Shown: positions 47,340 through 56,034 of the stretch, in pieces
Layout of the letters: each line of letters begins with the position of its first letter
Position numbering within the stretch: position 1 is the first letter of the stretch
NCBI RefSeq assembly: GCF_008831545.1
Contig: NZ_CP044526.1
Span: 1 to 63,455 of the forward strand
Source of the DNA: Halorussus halophilus
GTDB lineage: Archaea > Halobacteriota > Halobacteria > Halobacteriales > Haladaptataceae
Direction: 5' to 3'
DNA length: 63,455 bases
The notes under the pieces: generated by a model
Told to the model about the DNA's origin: nothing
Database searches by the model: none
Seen by the model: the letters and a program-made list of their open reading frames with translations, nothing else
Made by a program: the position numbers and the translations under genes

Positions 47340-49323
47340 GTCCGGCGCGCAGGGCTGGCTCGCAAACCGCCGGTTCGACGTGAACGCCGCGGTCATCGGC
47401 TTGGTGATGGCGTTGGCGATGTTCCCGCTACGGTTCGTCATCGACCAGATTTACGTCGAGACCGTCCCGCTCGTGCTGGGACTGGCGTGTCTCCTCTACC
47501 TCGCGGCGGCGTACACGGACAACTTCTCGTCGGGACTGCCGACGGTCTCGCGACCGGTCTCACGGCTGTTGCCCAGCATCGCGCTCGTCGGCATGGCCAT
47601 GTTGATTCTGGTCGCCGTGCTGTCGGGTGGTCGCACCCTGTTGTTCTACTCGATAGCCGGAATCACGGGGACGGTCGTCCTCATCCAGACGCTGTTCACC
47701 CACGAAGAGGACTTCCAGACCGCGCTCTACCTCTTCGAAATCGTCACGCTGGCGTTCATCGTCAGGTTCGCCGCGCTGTACACGACACCGGGACTCATCG
47801 GCATCGACATCTGGACGCACATCTACGGTCTCGCGGCACAAATTCAGGAAGCGAACTCGCTGAGTGCAATTGCAAACAACAAACACGTCGCCTCGCCGCT
47901 GTTCCACTTGATAGTCGTGACGACATCGATGTTCGCCGACGTGTCGCTCCGCACTGGTCTGTACCTCTCTATCGGTATTGTGATGCCGCTGTCGGTGTTG
48001 CTGGTCTACGCGACGACCGCGCACATCGTGAACGCTCGGTGGGCCGTGATAGCCGCGCTCCTGTTCTCGTTCGGCGACTACTTCATCGAGTGGGGAATCC
48101 ACCTCATCCCGACGAGTCACGGGCTCATCTTCTACCTCGCGGTCCTCTACATGCTCGTGCGGGTGATGCGGACGGACTACCGTATGCGGGACTTCGGCCT
48201 GCTGGTCTTCCTGACGGTCGCTGTCATCTTCACTCACCAGGTGTCGTCGTTCATCATGCTGGTGCTACTGGGCGCGGCCCTGCTCGCACAGCTCGTACTG
48301 CAACTCGGGCTGTTCGACCCGCCGGATGCGAAGGGTGCTCTCGGCTCGAAGAACCCCGCGAACCTCGTCGGCCTGCTGGTCTTCGACATGGGGCTAGCCA
48401 TCTTCACGTGGTCGCTCACTCCGTACAACCAAGGGTCGTTCCTCGGGACGGTGTTGAGCTATCTCACCGAGACTATCGAGTCCAGTGCCGGATTCGGCAA
48501 CACCGCACAGGGTGTCCAAGAAGTCGAGGGCGTCGCGTCCCAGATTCCGGACCCGACGCTGCTCGAACAGGTGACGACCTACATCGACGCGACAGGATTC
48601 CTGCTGTTGCTGTTCGGTGCGTTCGTCGGCTGTCTGTACGTGGTGAATCGACGCCACGCGCGACACTCGGTGTTCACGCTCCTGATTTCGTCGGCGTTCA
48701 TGCTGGTGTTCGTCCTCGGACTGCCGATGTTCGGCATCCGTAACTTCATCCCCCAGCGCTGGTTCGCGTTCCTCTACGCGCCGCTGGCTATCCTGACTGC
48801 CGTCGGGTTCCGGTACTTCTCGGCCGAACTCGACCCGCGAATCTTCGCGGTAGGGTTGGTCATCTTCGCGCTGGTGTTCCCCGGCGCGATGGTGATGTCC
48901 AACAACGGGACGCTCGACAACCCTGCGTTCGACCACCAAACGCGGGTCTCCTACACGCAGACTGAACTCGCGGCGGTCGATTCCATCGCCGAGATGACTG
49001 GGTCACCCGAATCGGGGAACCTGCTGCCCCAAGAGGTGATATACTCGGACCAGCCGTACTACCAGGTGTTCATGCGAACCGGGTCGTACCCCGCGGAGAT
49101 GGCGACCGTCCCAGCCAACGACACCCAGGTGAATCGCAACGTCACCGTCTACCGGGAGTACCAATCGACCGGTGCGCCGCTGTGGAACGTCGGGACCGGC
49201 GTCGGTTGGAGCTCCCAAATCGACAAGTCGCGGATGTGTCGCCCGAACCAGGCGACTCTCTACACGAACGGCGACGTGCGTCTCTGCGTGGACAACAGCC
49301 AGACGCGGAACGTCGATAACTGA
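47329..49323 (+). CDS. Large multi-pass membrane protein, likely GT-C-type transferase or polymerase
   Basis: 664 aa from a GTG at 47329, chosen because AGGAGGTGG stands 7 bp upstream and earlier frames are low complexity. About 12 membrane helices, with an outside loop GLIGIDIWTHIYGL holding Asp and His after the early helices, as in GT-C enzymes and O-antigen polymerases. The C-terminal 120 residues are a soluble extracellular domain. It ends the glycan operon. It could polymerise or transfer lipid-linked sugars outside the membrane. The exact family is not recognised. Confidence 0.78.
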   Translation: MGIRSGAQGWLANRRFDVNAAVIGLVMALAMFPLRFVIDQIYVETVPLVLGLACLLYLAAAYTDNFSSGLPTVSRPVSRLLPSIALVGMAMLILVAVLSGGRTLLFYSIAGITGTVVLIQTLFTHEEDFQTALYLFEIVTLAFIVRFAALYTTPGLIGIDIWTHIYGLAAQIQEANSLSAIANNKHVASPLFHLIVVTTSMFADVSLRTGLYLSIGIVMPLSVLLVYATTAHIVNARWAVIAALLFSFGDYFIEWGIHLIPTSHGLIFYLAVLYMLVRVMRTDYRMRDFGLLVFLTVAVIFTHQVSSFIMLVLLGAALLAQLVLQLGLFDPPDAKGALGSKNPANLVGLLVFDMGLAIFTWSLTPYNQGSFLGTVLSYLTETIESSAGFGNTAQGVQEVEGVASQIPDPTLLEQVTTYIDATGFLLLLFGAFVGCLYVVNRRHARHSVFTLLISSAFMLVFVLGLPMFGIRNFIPQRWFAFLYAPLAILTAVGFRYFSAELDPRIFAVGLVIFALVFPGAMVMSNNGTLDNPAFDHQTRVSYTQTELAAVDSIAEMTGSPESGNLLPQEVIYSDQPYYQVFMRTGSYPAEMATVPANDTQVNRNVTVYREYQSTGAPLWNVGTGVGWSSQIDKSRMCRPNQATLYTNGDVRLCVDNSQTRNVDN

Positions 49324-49413
49324 CGCTCGATTCGTTCTCGACCCGAATTCGGTTTTCTGTGGTTCGTGGGAAGTGGCACCTTCGAGTCCGCGACCTGGAG
49401 CGCGACTATTCGC

Positions 49414-49484
49414 GTAGACGAGTGAGACGAACAGACGCACAATACGACGTAGACGAGCAAGGCGGAACAGGCGGGCAATACGCC
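49414..49484. repeat. Two-copy 35-36-bp tandem repeat
   Basis: Both units start GTAGACGAG, continue with a GGCGGAACAGGCG-like middle, and end CAATACG. A weaker third unit may follow up to about 49520. Confidence 0.65.
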
Positions 49485-49525
49485 CAAAACGTGTAACACG
49501 GGACAGTCGTGCAACACGCCTATCC

Positions 49526-49692
49526 GAATATACGTCTTAGGCGCCTGTTCGAATTCCCGTATATTCGAATAGCTGTGTCCGATGCCCGGACTGCAATCTC
49601 TACGAATCACTGTCGTCCCGGTAGTATCTGTCCTAATCCGCGGTTCGTGCATTCGAATAGTTGCATATTCGTATATTCGACTATTCGAATAG
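49526..49692. promoter_or_regulatory. Cluster of ATTCGAATAG palindromes (iteron-like)
   Basis: ATTCGAATAG occurs at 49563-49572, 49651-49660 and 49683-49692, the last within the perfect palindrome CTATTCGAATAG. Related TATTCG half-sites lie between them. A near copy of the parA-upstream motif (GAATATACGTCTTAGGCG) is at 49526-49543. Confidence 0.65.
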
Positions 49693-49862
49693 GTGTATAC
49701 ACGAATTTTCAAAAATGCGCTGGATACGTTCTGTCCAAACGGTCGAGGCGTTTGCCGACCGAACTGTAGTCGATGTCGGTGAGTGGACTTCCACGGTCTG
49801 GCCCTCGTGTCGTCCTCGCTCTTTCCCACCAACGAGACGGCTGACCGAAAAGACGACTATCT

Positions 49863-49880
49863 GTATATTCGTCTTAGACG
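49863..49880. promoter_or_regulatory. Exact copy of the parA-upstream palindromic motif
   Basis: GTATATTCGTCTTAGACG, 18 of 18 bases identical to 11041-11058. It is followed by CCAAAGACG, which repeats the half-site. Confidence 0.6.
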
Positions 49881-50073
49881 CCAAAGACGAAAATTCGAAC
49901 GAGACGTCTCCATCCGACGACCGAACCGTCGTTCCTTTAAGTGCTTCTGGCGACAAGGGATAGATACGAGGAGGTTTCGCGCGGGTCCGTCGGGACCCGT
50001 CTTTTGCAGTACTCGACTCTCGAAAGCTGTAGCTCCGTGCCCGTCCGTCTCGTCGCTCGGCCAGTCAACCGAT

Positions 50074-50874
50074 TTAGTCGCTACTCTCGGCGCCGTCACT
50101 TTCGCCGTCGCTGTTTTCTCCCGCAGGGTCTTCACTGCGCGCGGTGAGACTCGGCAGGTTCGGGTCGCGGTGCGGGTTGCGCCCGTGGACGGCGTCTTCT
50201 AGGTCCTGCTGGTCGATTTGGTCTTCGAGGACGCGCCGAAGTCGGTTGAGACTCGTGATGTCGAGACCGTGTTTTTCGAGCAAGTCGTCGAACCGCTGCT
50301 CGTCGGTGATGGAGCGGAACTGGTCGTAGAGGCCGTTCAGTTGCTCGGGACCGAGGCGGCCTATCCAATCGTGGTCGTGCAGTCCGAGGTAGTGTTCGCG
50401 CTCGCGGTCCACCACGTGGCGAATGACGACGAGCGCGACTTTCGGGATGGCGCGCTGGCTCCCGAACGCGGTGAGGTCGAGGTCCGACATGACGCCGACC
50501 GCGCGGTCGCGCTGCCACGGCGTCAGCGAGAGGTCGTTGCAGAGCGCGTGGGTGATGCGAAGCTTGTCGAGACGGTGCATACGCTCGCTGTGGCCGGCCA
50601 TCGCGCCGTGGCGCTCCTCGTGGAGTCGCCGCACGCTCTCGCTGAGGTCTTCGTCCGGCGACCGGGCGCGACCGATTTGGGTCGCGCTCGGTGTGACTGG
50701 TCCCCAGCGGCGCACCGTCTGGTCGCGCTGGAGGTCCGCCCGCGCTACGGTGCCGTCGCCCGGCCGCTGGCTGAGTTGCCGGTCATCCCGGCGGTGTCGC
50801 TCCCCCGATGCGTCGTCTCCTATCGCCCCGTGTTGCCACGCCGCGGTCTGCGTGTCGCCACCACCCTCGGTCAT
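50074..50874 (-). CDS. Haloarchaeal DNA-directed RNA polymerase subunit epsilon-type protein
   Basis: 266 aa. The middle (about 95-235) matches what I know as the haloarchaeal RNA polymerase epsilon family: LDKLRITHALCNDLSLTPWQ, AFGSQRAIPKVALVVIRHVVD and GRNPHRDPNLPSL. Ends are acidic and variable. The fold of the middle resembles TFIIB-like cyclin helices. Its exact role with RNA polymerase is poorly known. It is transcribed alone, toward the palindrome-rich spacer. Confidence 0.65.
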   Translation of the reverse strand: MTEGGGDTQTAAWQHGAIGDDASGERHRRDDRQLSQRPGDGTVARADLQRDQTVRRWGPVTPSATQIGRARSPDEDLSESVRRLHEERHGAMAGHSERMHRLDKLRITHALCNDLSLTPWQRDRAVGVMSDLDLTAFGSQRAIPKVALVVIRHVVDREREHYLGLHDHDWIGRLGPEQLNGLYDQFRSITDEQRFDDLLEKHGLDITSLNRLRRVLEDQIDQQDLEDAVHGRNPHRDPNLPSLTARSEDPAGENSDGESDGAESSD

Positions 50875-51028
50875 AGACTCCGTCTACTCAACGCGAATAG
50901 TTCAAAGGTTTGCTAAGGAAAGTGGCATTTTCGACAGAAACAGATGTCTCTCGGGAGCAATAAGTACGCGTAGAATCGCCGCACCTCCGTCCGTATCTAC
51001 ACCTTGTGACGAGAATGACTTAAAGGAA

Positions 51029-51631
51029 TTAGGCTGGTCGTTCGCCCGGTTCGTCGCGGTCGGGCTTGACCCACGACCACAGCGCCGAGAGGATCGGCAC
51101 GCCGTCGTACACCCAGACGAGGAAGGCGACGAACAGGAAGGCCAACTCCGCGAGCAGGAACGGACTCGGTTCCAGCGCGACCAACTGTTCGAGGTAGCGG
51201 TCGGTGTAGTAGAGGAACCGGTCCAGCGCGGAGATGTCGTTCTCGTACGGCGGCAGCGTCACCAGCGGCCAGAGTATCTTCTTGGCGCTGATGGGGTCGC
51301 CGAAGACGACGGGGTAGACCACGTCGCCGAAGAGATGTGAGAGGTAGGCGACGCCGAACGCGACGCCGACGAACGGCCGATTTCGCTTGGCCGCCACCGC
51401 GAAGACGACGGTCGAGAGAATCCCAGCGACGAATATCGAGTGGCCGACCGAGTACCCCTGCGGGAAGATTTCGAGGACCCACGACAGCGTCTTGTCCACG
51501 AGGTCCGGGCCGAGCGTGGCGGCGACGACTGCGACCGCGGCCGCGTCGCTCGGCGACCGTCCGGCGAGATGCGCTAGCAGCGAGTAGCAGAGGTATCCGA
51601 AGGCGACGTGCTCCCAAGGGAACATCGTCAA
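51029..51631 (-). CDS. YdjM/DUF457-type membrane-bound metal-dependent hydrolase
   Basis: 200 aa. Four to five membrane helices with His/Asp positions typical of the family: HVAFGYLCYS, LGPDLVDK, VGHSIFVAG and YLSHLFGDVVYP. Members are predicted metal hydrolases acting on membrane substrates, but the substrate is unknown. It overlaps by 4 bp with the DUF1616 gene upstream, so they are one operon. Confidence 0.85.
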   Translation of the reverse strand: MTMFPWEHVAFGYLCYSLLAHLAGRSPSDAAAVAVVAATLGPDLVDKTLSWVLEIFPQGYSVGHSIFVAGILSTVVFAVAAKRNRPFVGVAFGVAYLSHLFGDVVYPVVFGDPISAKKILWPLVTLPPYENDISALDRFLYYTDRYLEQLVALEPSPFLLAELAFLFVAFLVWVYDGVPILSALWSWVKPDRDEPGERPA

Positions 51632-52674
51632 TCCCCACTAACTTCGCTTGCTTGCTCTGGCGGCGCGAGGGAGTTCGACCCGCCGCCGGAGACGTTCACC
51701 GGCATCTTCAGCGTGTAGTCCGCGTTCTGCACTGTCGGGTTCGCGGGTGGGTCGCCCGTGTACAGCAGGTAGACGATTCGGAGGTCGTCACCCGACGCGG
51801 TCGGCGTGACTTCGTGGGTGTGATTGTACTGTTCGCCCGGCGTCAGCGTCTTACTGAACGTGTCGAGCTGGTCTGCTCCCGTCACGCGGACGCTGTCGCC
51901 GCCATCGGCCGTCTCGACGCGCTGGAGTTGGACGACTGCGGTGTACTCGACCGCTCGTCCTTCTTGATTCTCGATAGACACTGTGTAGGACTGAGCCTGT
52001 CCCTTCGTCAGGTCACTCGCGTAGGACGGCGGCGAACCTTGACCGCCCGGTTCGTCGGTGACGAGGTAGAAGTTCGTGAACTGTTCGGACTTGGGCTGTT
52101 GTGTGGCCGCGAACGCTCCGCTCGCCGCGACCAGCAGGATGGCCACGACGAGGACGACGTTCAGGATTCGAACGGTCGAACCGTCGTCGTGACGAGGACC
52201 GAACAGTCCCTCGACCAGGAGACCCAGCGAGGAGGGAGCAACGGCGTACCGGTCTTCGGGGCTGACCCGAAGCCGCGAGATGGCAGTCAGCAGCGTGAAC
52301 AGGACGGTCACTCCGACAACACCCATCAGAACCGGCATCAGCGTGATGCCCATCGGCGTGAAGTGAGCGATGGCCGCGACCATCGGTACGACTGCGACGC
52401 TCACCACGGCCGAGAGGACGAACCGCTCGGCACCACTGACGGCGTAGCGGTCCGGCGGTTGCATCGAGTCGTCGAACGCCGGAAGCGACGAGGTACCGTC
52501 TCGCCGCGGGTAGACGGCCGCTATCACTACGTATCCGGGGACGAAGACGATGAGCGGCACCACCAGTGCGGCCCGAATCACACCCCCGACGATTCCCATC
52601 GCGGCGACCGCGGCCACCCCCGTGTAGGCGAGGATGGCCAGCAGGTCGAGAAACCACCAACTGTGTCGTTCCAT
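51628..52674 (-). CDS. DUF1616 membrane protein
   Basis: 348 aa from the ATG at 52674. Helices at the N terminus (WFLDLLAILAYTGVAAVAAM, VVPLIVFVPGYVVIAA) and the P-G-Y motif FVPGYV are typical of archaeal DUF1616 proteins. After five helices comes an extracellular beta domain (FYLVTDEPGGQG, YTVSIENQEGRAVEY) ending in an Asn/Ser-rich tail. Often found in S-layer and glycan loci. Molecular role unknown. A TATA-like GGATAATAAACC lies about 35 bp upstream. Confidence 0.85.
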   Translation of the reverse strand: MERHSWWFLDLLAILAYTGVAAVAAMGIVGGVIRAALVVPLIVFVPGYVVIAAVYPRRDGTSSLPAFDDSMQPPDRYAVSGAERFVLSAVVSVAVVPMVAAIAHFTPMGITLMPVLMGVVGVTVLFTLLTAISRLRVSPEDRYAVAPSSLGLLVEGLFGPRHDDGSTVRILNVVLVVAILLVAASGAFAATQQPKSEQFTNFYLVTDEPGGQGSPPSYASDLTKGQAQSYTVSIENQEGRAVEYTAVVQLQRVETADGGDSVRVTGADQLDTFSKTLTPGEQYNHTHEVTPTASGDDLRIVYLLYTGDPPANPTVQNADYTLKMPVNVSGGGSNSLAPPEQASEVSGD

Positions 52675-52818
52675 GTGCGCGGGGCTACGGCGTAGAGTAG
52701 GTTTATTATCCGGAGGGTAAGGTCCGCTCACCGAGTCGAACGAACGAAATTCGGTTTTCGAATGCGGTCGCGAAAACGTGTATCGACCTGACTGCAACTG
52801 CCGTGGAGTTCCGTCCGG

Positions 52819-54180
52819 CTACTCGATGTAACCCAGTTCTTCCAGATTGTCCCGCACGGCGTCCGAAAGTTCGTCCTGCCCGTCTTCCAGCGCCGCGTTC
52901 GCTTTCCCGACCTTGTTCCGCTGCATCCACTCGGCGTGGTCCTCCGCTATCTCGCGGAGTTCGGCCAACTTCTCCGGATGTTCGTCCGAAATGTCTTCGT
53001 CGTCCGGTTCGTCGTAACTGCCGCGGTAGAGTTCTTCCTCGCCGGTGTCCTCGACGTGGATGTACTTCCACTCGCCGACGCGGACCGCCTGCTCGGGGTC
53101 CGGCTCGGTCAGGCTGAAGTGAATCGGCGTGTCGTTCCCGCGGTCAGTCTCTTGGAGCGTGTCGCCGACCCAGTGGTTCGAGGGTTGGGCGTTGACATCG
53201 GCGACGAGCGTCGGCGGGATGTCGAGGTGCTGGACCGGATACTCGTCAACGCGGCCCTGTTCGAGGTCGGGCGAGCGAACCAGCAGCGGGACGCGAGTCA
53301 TGCTGCTGTACAGCGACGCGGTGTGGAAGCCTTTGTAGCGGCCGAACTCCTCGCCGTGGTCGCCGGTGATTGCGACCGTCGCGTCGTCCGAAACAGTGTC
53401 GAGAATTTTCCCGATTTCCTCGTCGGCACTTCGGATGCCCGAGTCGTAGGCGTCTCGAACCTTCTGCTGAACGCTCGCTTCGCCTAGTTCGACGACGCCG
53501 TGGGGGTCGATGACGTGTTCGATGTCGGTGTCGCCCCGCAGGGCTTCGAGGTGTTCGTTCCACCGGCCGTAGGGCGTGTGGGCGTCCATCAGGTGAATCC
53601 ACGCGAAGTACGGCTCGTTGCTGCGCTCTTTGTCCTGAATCCAGTCAAGCGCGTGGCCACAGACCTCTTCGTCAGTCGTGTGCGGCCGGTACTGGCCGTC
53701 GTCGTCCTCTTGGGCCTTCTTCAGTAAGTTGTGCATCGGCGCGAGGACCTTCTCGCGGACGAAGTCGCTCTGGAGTTTCTCGTTGAGGGCGACGCCGGTG
53801 CGCTTGAGCGGGTGGTCTTTGAACTCTTGGACGCCGTAGTAGCAGTCGAACGCCTTGTCGTAGTTGTAGTCTCGCGTCAGAAATCCGTTCTTGCCGAACC
53901 CGCCAGTGGCGTAGCCCGCTTGCTTGAACTGCTCTGCGAGCGCGACGCCGCGTTCTTCGGGGATTCCGAGGCCGTCGATTTGGTCGGGCCACGCACCGGC
54001 GTGGATGGTCTGGAGCGCCCACCGCGTGCCGGGTCCGTTCGAGAAACTTCGCTCGAAGAGAGTGGATTCTTCCGCGAACTCGTCGATGTTCGGTGTCGTC
54101 GGTCGGTCGTATCCGTAACAACCCACGTGGTCCGACCGCAGACAGTCTACGGTGACGAGTACGACTGAACGATTTTCCAT
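52819..54180 (-). CDS. Sulfatase-like hydrolase without the formylglycine cysteine
   Basis: 453 aa from the ATG at 54180. VTVDCLRSDHVGCYGYDR and ITGDHGEEFGRYKGFH supply the metal-binding Asp and His of the alkaline phosphatase/sulfatase superfamily. Where sulfatases have C-x-P-S-R, this has NGPGTRW, so a formylglycine cannot form and Thr is the likely nucleophile. A phosphodiesterase or phosphotransferase acting on glycans or lipids is more probable than a true sulfatase. No signal peptide. It shares a GCGCAYATG start context with the DUF1616 gene. Confidence 0.85.
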   Translation of the reverse strand: MENRSVVLVTVDCLRSDHVGCYGYDRPTTPNIDEFAEESTLFERSFSNGPGTRWALQTIHAGAWPDQIDGLGIPEERGVALAEQFKQAGYATGGFGKNGFLTRDYNYDKAFDCYYGVQEFKDHPLKRTGVALNEKLQSDFVREKVLAPMHNLLKKAQEDDDGQYRPHTTDEEVCGHALDWIQDKERSNEPYFAWIHLMDAHTPYGRWNEHLEALRGDTDIEHVIDPHGVVELGEASVQQKVRDAYDSGIRSADEEIGKILDTVSDDATVAITGDHGEEFGRYKGFHTASLYSSMTRVPLLVRSPDLEQGRVDEYPVQHLDIPPTLVADVNAQPSNHWVGDTLQETDRGNDTPIHFSLTEPDPEQAVRVGEWKYIHVEDTGEEELYRGSYDEPDDEDISDEHPEKLAELREIAEDHAEWMQRNKVGKANAALEDGQDELSDAVRDNLEELGYIE

Positions 54181-54283
54181 ATGCGCGGGATTTCTCTCCG
54201 CGCCCATCTTATTATACGCTCGTTAAGTGGAGTGAGACGAGCAATAAACGCCTGATACGACCGAATAGGAATCGGTGAAACCG

Positions 54284-55867
54284 TTAGCTGAAGTCGTTGC
54301 CCCAGGCGCGGTAGCTATCGACGCCGTCGAGTTCGATGCCGTTCTCGATGTTGCACTTCTTGATGACGATGCCGTCGCCGTCTACGAGACGAATACCCTC
54401 GCCACCGTTGCCGGTCATGGCGTACACCGACTCGATCCACGCGTCGTTGCCGATGTTGTAGACGGCGGTGTCACTGCCGACGAACGAACTGTTGTAGATG
54501 AGTGCGTCGTCGCCGTCGTTGACGAGCGCGCGGCGCATGCTCGATCCGGTCTGGGTCACGTCCAGCGCGCGGTACTCGACGTTGTCGCGGTTGCTCCAGA
54601 TGCCCGCTCGGTTGCTCTCGTGGCCTGCGTCGCCGTAGATCTTCGACTCTTCGACGACGGTTGGTTCGGGGTCGCTGCCCGCGTCTTCGATTCGAATCGC
54701 CGCACCGCCTGCGGTGTCGAAGTCGATGTCGAGCGAGTCGAGCAGAACGCGGCCGGTGTCGCTTCGGATGTTGATACCGTGGTTGACACCGTCGCCGTGG
54801 ACGGTGATGTTGCACTTCGTAATGCGGATGTATTCGGGGTCGAGCGACCGAATGGCGTCGCCGTTCGGCGACGTGAGGTTGAGCGTGCAGTTCCGGATGC
54901 GGATGGCCTCGCTCGACTCGGCACGGATGCCCAACTGGTTCGTGTCGGAGTCACGGTTCTCGTTGATTTCGATGGTCGCACCATCGACGTAGCTGTTCGG
55001 ACCGCCGATTCGGATGTTCGCGGCCTGACTGTTGGCGTAGTAACCGCCTTCGACTTGGACCTTTCCGCCGTCGCTCCGTGCGTACAGGCCGTTGTCCGGG
55101 AATCCGCCGAGCGTACAGTTTTTGAACGTGATCGTCCCTTCGTTGTAGTCGTTGCAGAGGATGCCGGTCGGGCCACGCCAGACGTTGCCGTCGTTGGGTG
55201 TGTTCTGGACCCACGCACCGCCGTCGGGGGCGTTGAAGTTCTCGACGATACCGCTACCACCGGCGTCGTTGATGCAGAACCGTCCCGGACCGGCCAGACC
55301 GCTGTCGTGCTGGCCGACGATGTCGATGTTTCGGACTTCGAGGCCGTCGGAGATGTCGGCTTCGAGGACTCGAACGCCCGTGTCGTCGGCGGTCTGGTCG
55401 ATCGTGAGGCCCTCGAAGAGGAGGTCTCGGCCGGAACTGTAGTAGATACCGAGTCGGAACAGTCGAGGGTTGTCGCGGTCGAAGTCCCAGTAGTTGGCGG
55501 GGACGATGGTGGCTCCGTCGCCGACGATGCCGAAGTTGTCGAACCCGGTGAACCGGAACTGCCGGTCCATGTAGTATCTACCTTCGGGGAAGTAGAGGAG
55601 CGTGTCGTCGTCGGCGTGTTCTTCCAGTAGAGCGTTTATCTGCTCGTCGCCGTTGGGGTCCGCCCCGGCGTCCACCATGTCGATGATGGTGCCGAACCGG
55701 TCTTCGTATTCGTGAAGTGCGCTCGCATTACCGGAAGCGAGGGGTGCGGCGAGACCTGCGGCCGCTACCCCTTTCAGTACAGTTCGCCGCGTCGAACCCA
55801 CCGAATCTGCCGAAGAATCGCTCGTGTTTTGAGTATCAGCGTGAGTGGACTGCTTGTCGGAAGCCAT
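54284..55867 (-). CDS. Secreted right-handed beta-helix protein (pectate-lyase-like)
   Basis: 527 aa. STRRTVLKGVAAAGLAAPLA is a twin-arginine signal. The rest is repeated short strands (GLEVRNIDIVGQHDSG, IRIRNCTLNLTSPNGDAI, YIRITKCNITVHGDGV) of a parallel beta-helix, with ALLEEHADDDTLLYFPEGRYY near the start as in pectate-lyase folds. It is exported folded and likely binds or cleaves a polysaccharide. No catalytic triad can be assigned. It lies between the sulfatase-like and asparagine-synthase-like genes. Confidence 0.87.
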   Translation of the reverse strand: MASDKQSTHADTQNTSDSSADSVGSTRRTVLKGVAAAGLAAPLASGNASALHEYEDRFGTIIDMVDAGADPNGDEQINALLEEHADDDTLLYFPEGRYYMDRQFRFTGFDNFGIVGDGATIVPANYWDFDRDNPRLFRLGIYYSSGRDLLFEGLTIDQTADDTGVRVLEADISDGLEVRNIDIVGQHDSGLAGPGRFCINDAGGSGIVENFNAPDGGAWVQNTPNDGNVWRGPTGILCNDYNEGTITFKNCTLGGFPDNGLYARSDGGKVQVEGGYYANSQAANIRIGGPNSYVDGATIEINENRDSDTNQLGIRAESSEAIRIRNCTLNLTSPNGDAIRSLDPEYIRITKCNITVHGDGVNHGINIRSDTGRVLLDSLDIDFDTAGGAAIRIEDAGSDPEPTVVEESKIYGDAGHESNRAGIWSNRDNVEYRALDVTQTGSSMRRALVNDGDDALIYNSSFVGSDTAVYNIGNDAWIESVYAMTGNGGEGIRLVDGDGIVIKKCNIENGIELDGVDSYRAWGNDFS

Positions 55868-56034
55868 TGAGACAAAAAAGTGAATGATTTCCGCCCCCCA
55901 AAGCCTGCGGCTTCAATTAGGTAGCCATTAAATACCGTGTTCGGAGAAGGTCAGAAATATACTCGCCTATCTTCGGGCGTTTTCAGACCGTCTTTCGAGG
56001 TGATAGTTGGTTTTCCTGAGCGCAATAATTTATG

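Larger units (their letters stand above)
49324..50073. other. 750-bp convergent spacer with clustered palindromes
   Basis: No gene. It contains a two-copy 35-bp tandem repeat and clusters of AT-rich palindromes listed separately. Because both flanking genes end here, promoters are not needed, which makes the sites candidates for a centromere or a similar DNA-binding locus. Confidence 0.65.

Noticed and set aside
54275-55630. 451-aa plus-strand ORF, Val/Ala/Asp-rich
   Set aside because: Shadow of the beta-helix gene, caused by GC-rich third positions.
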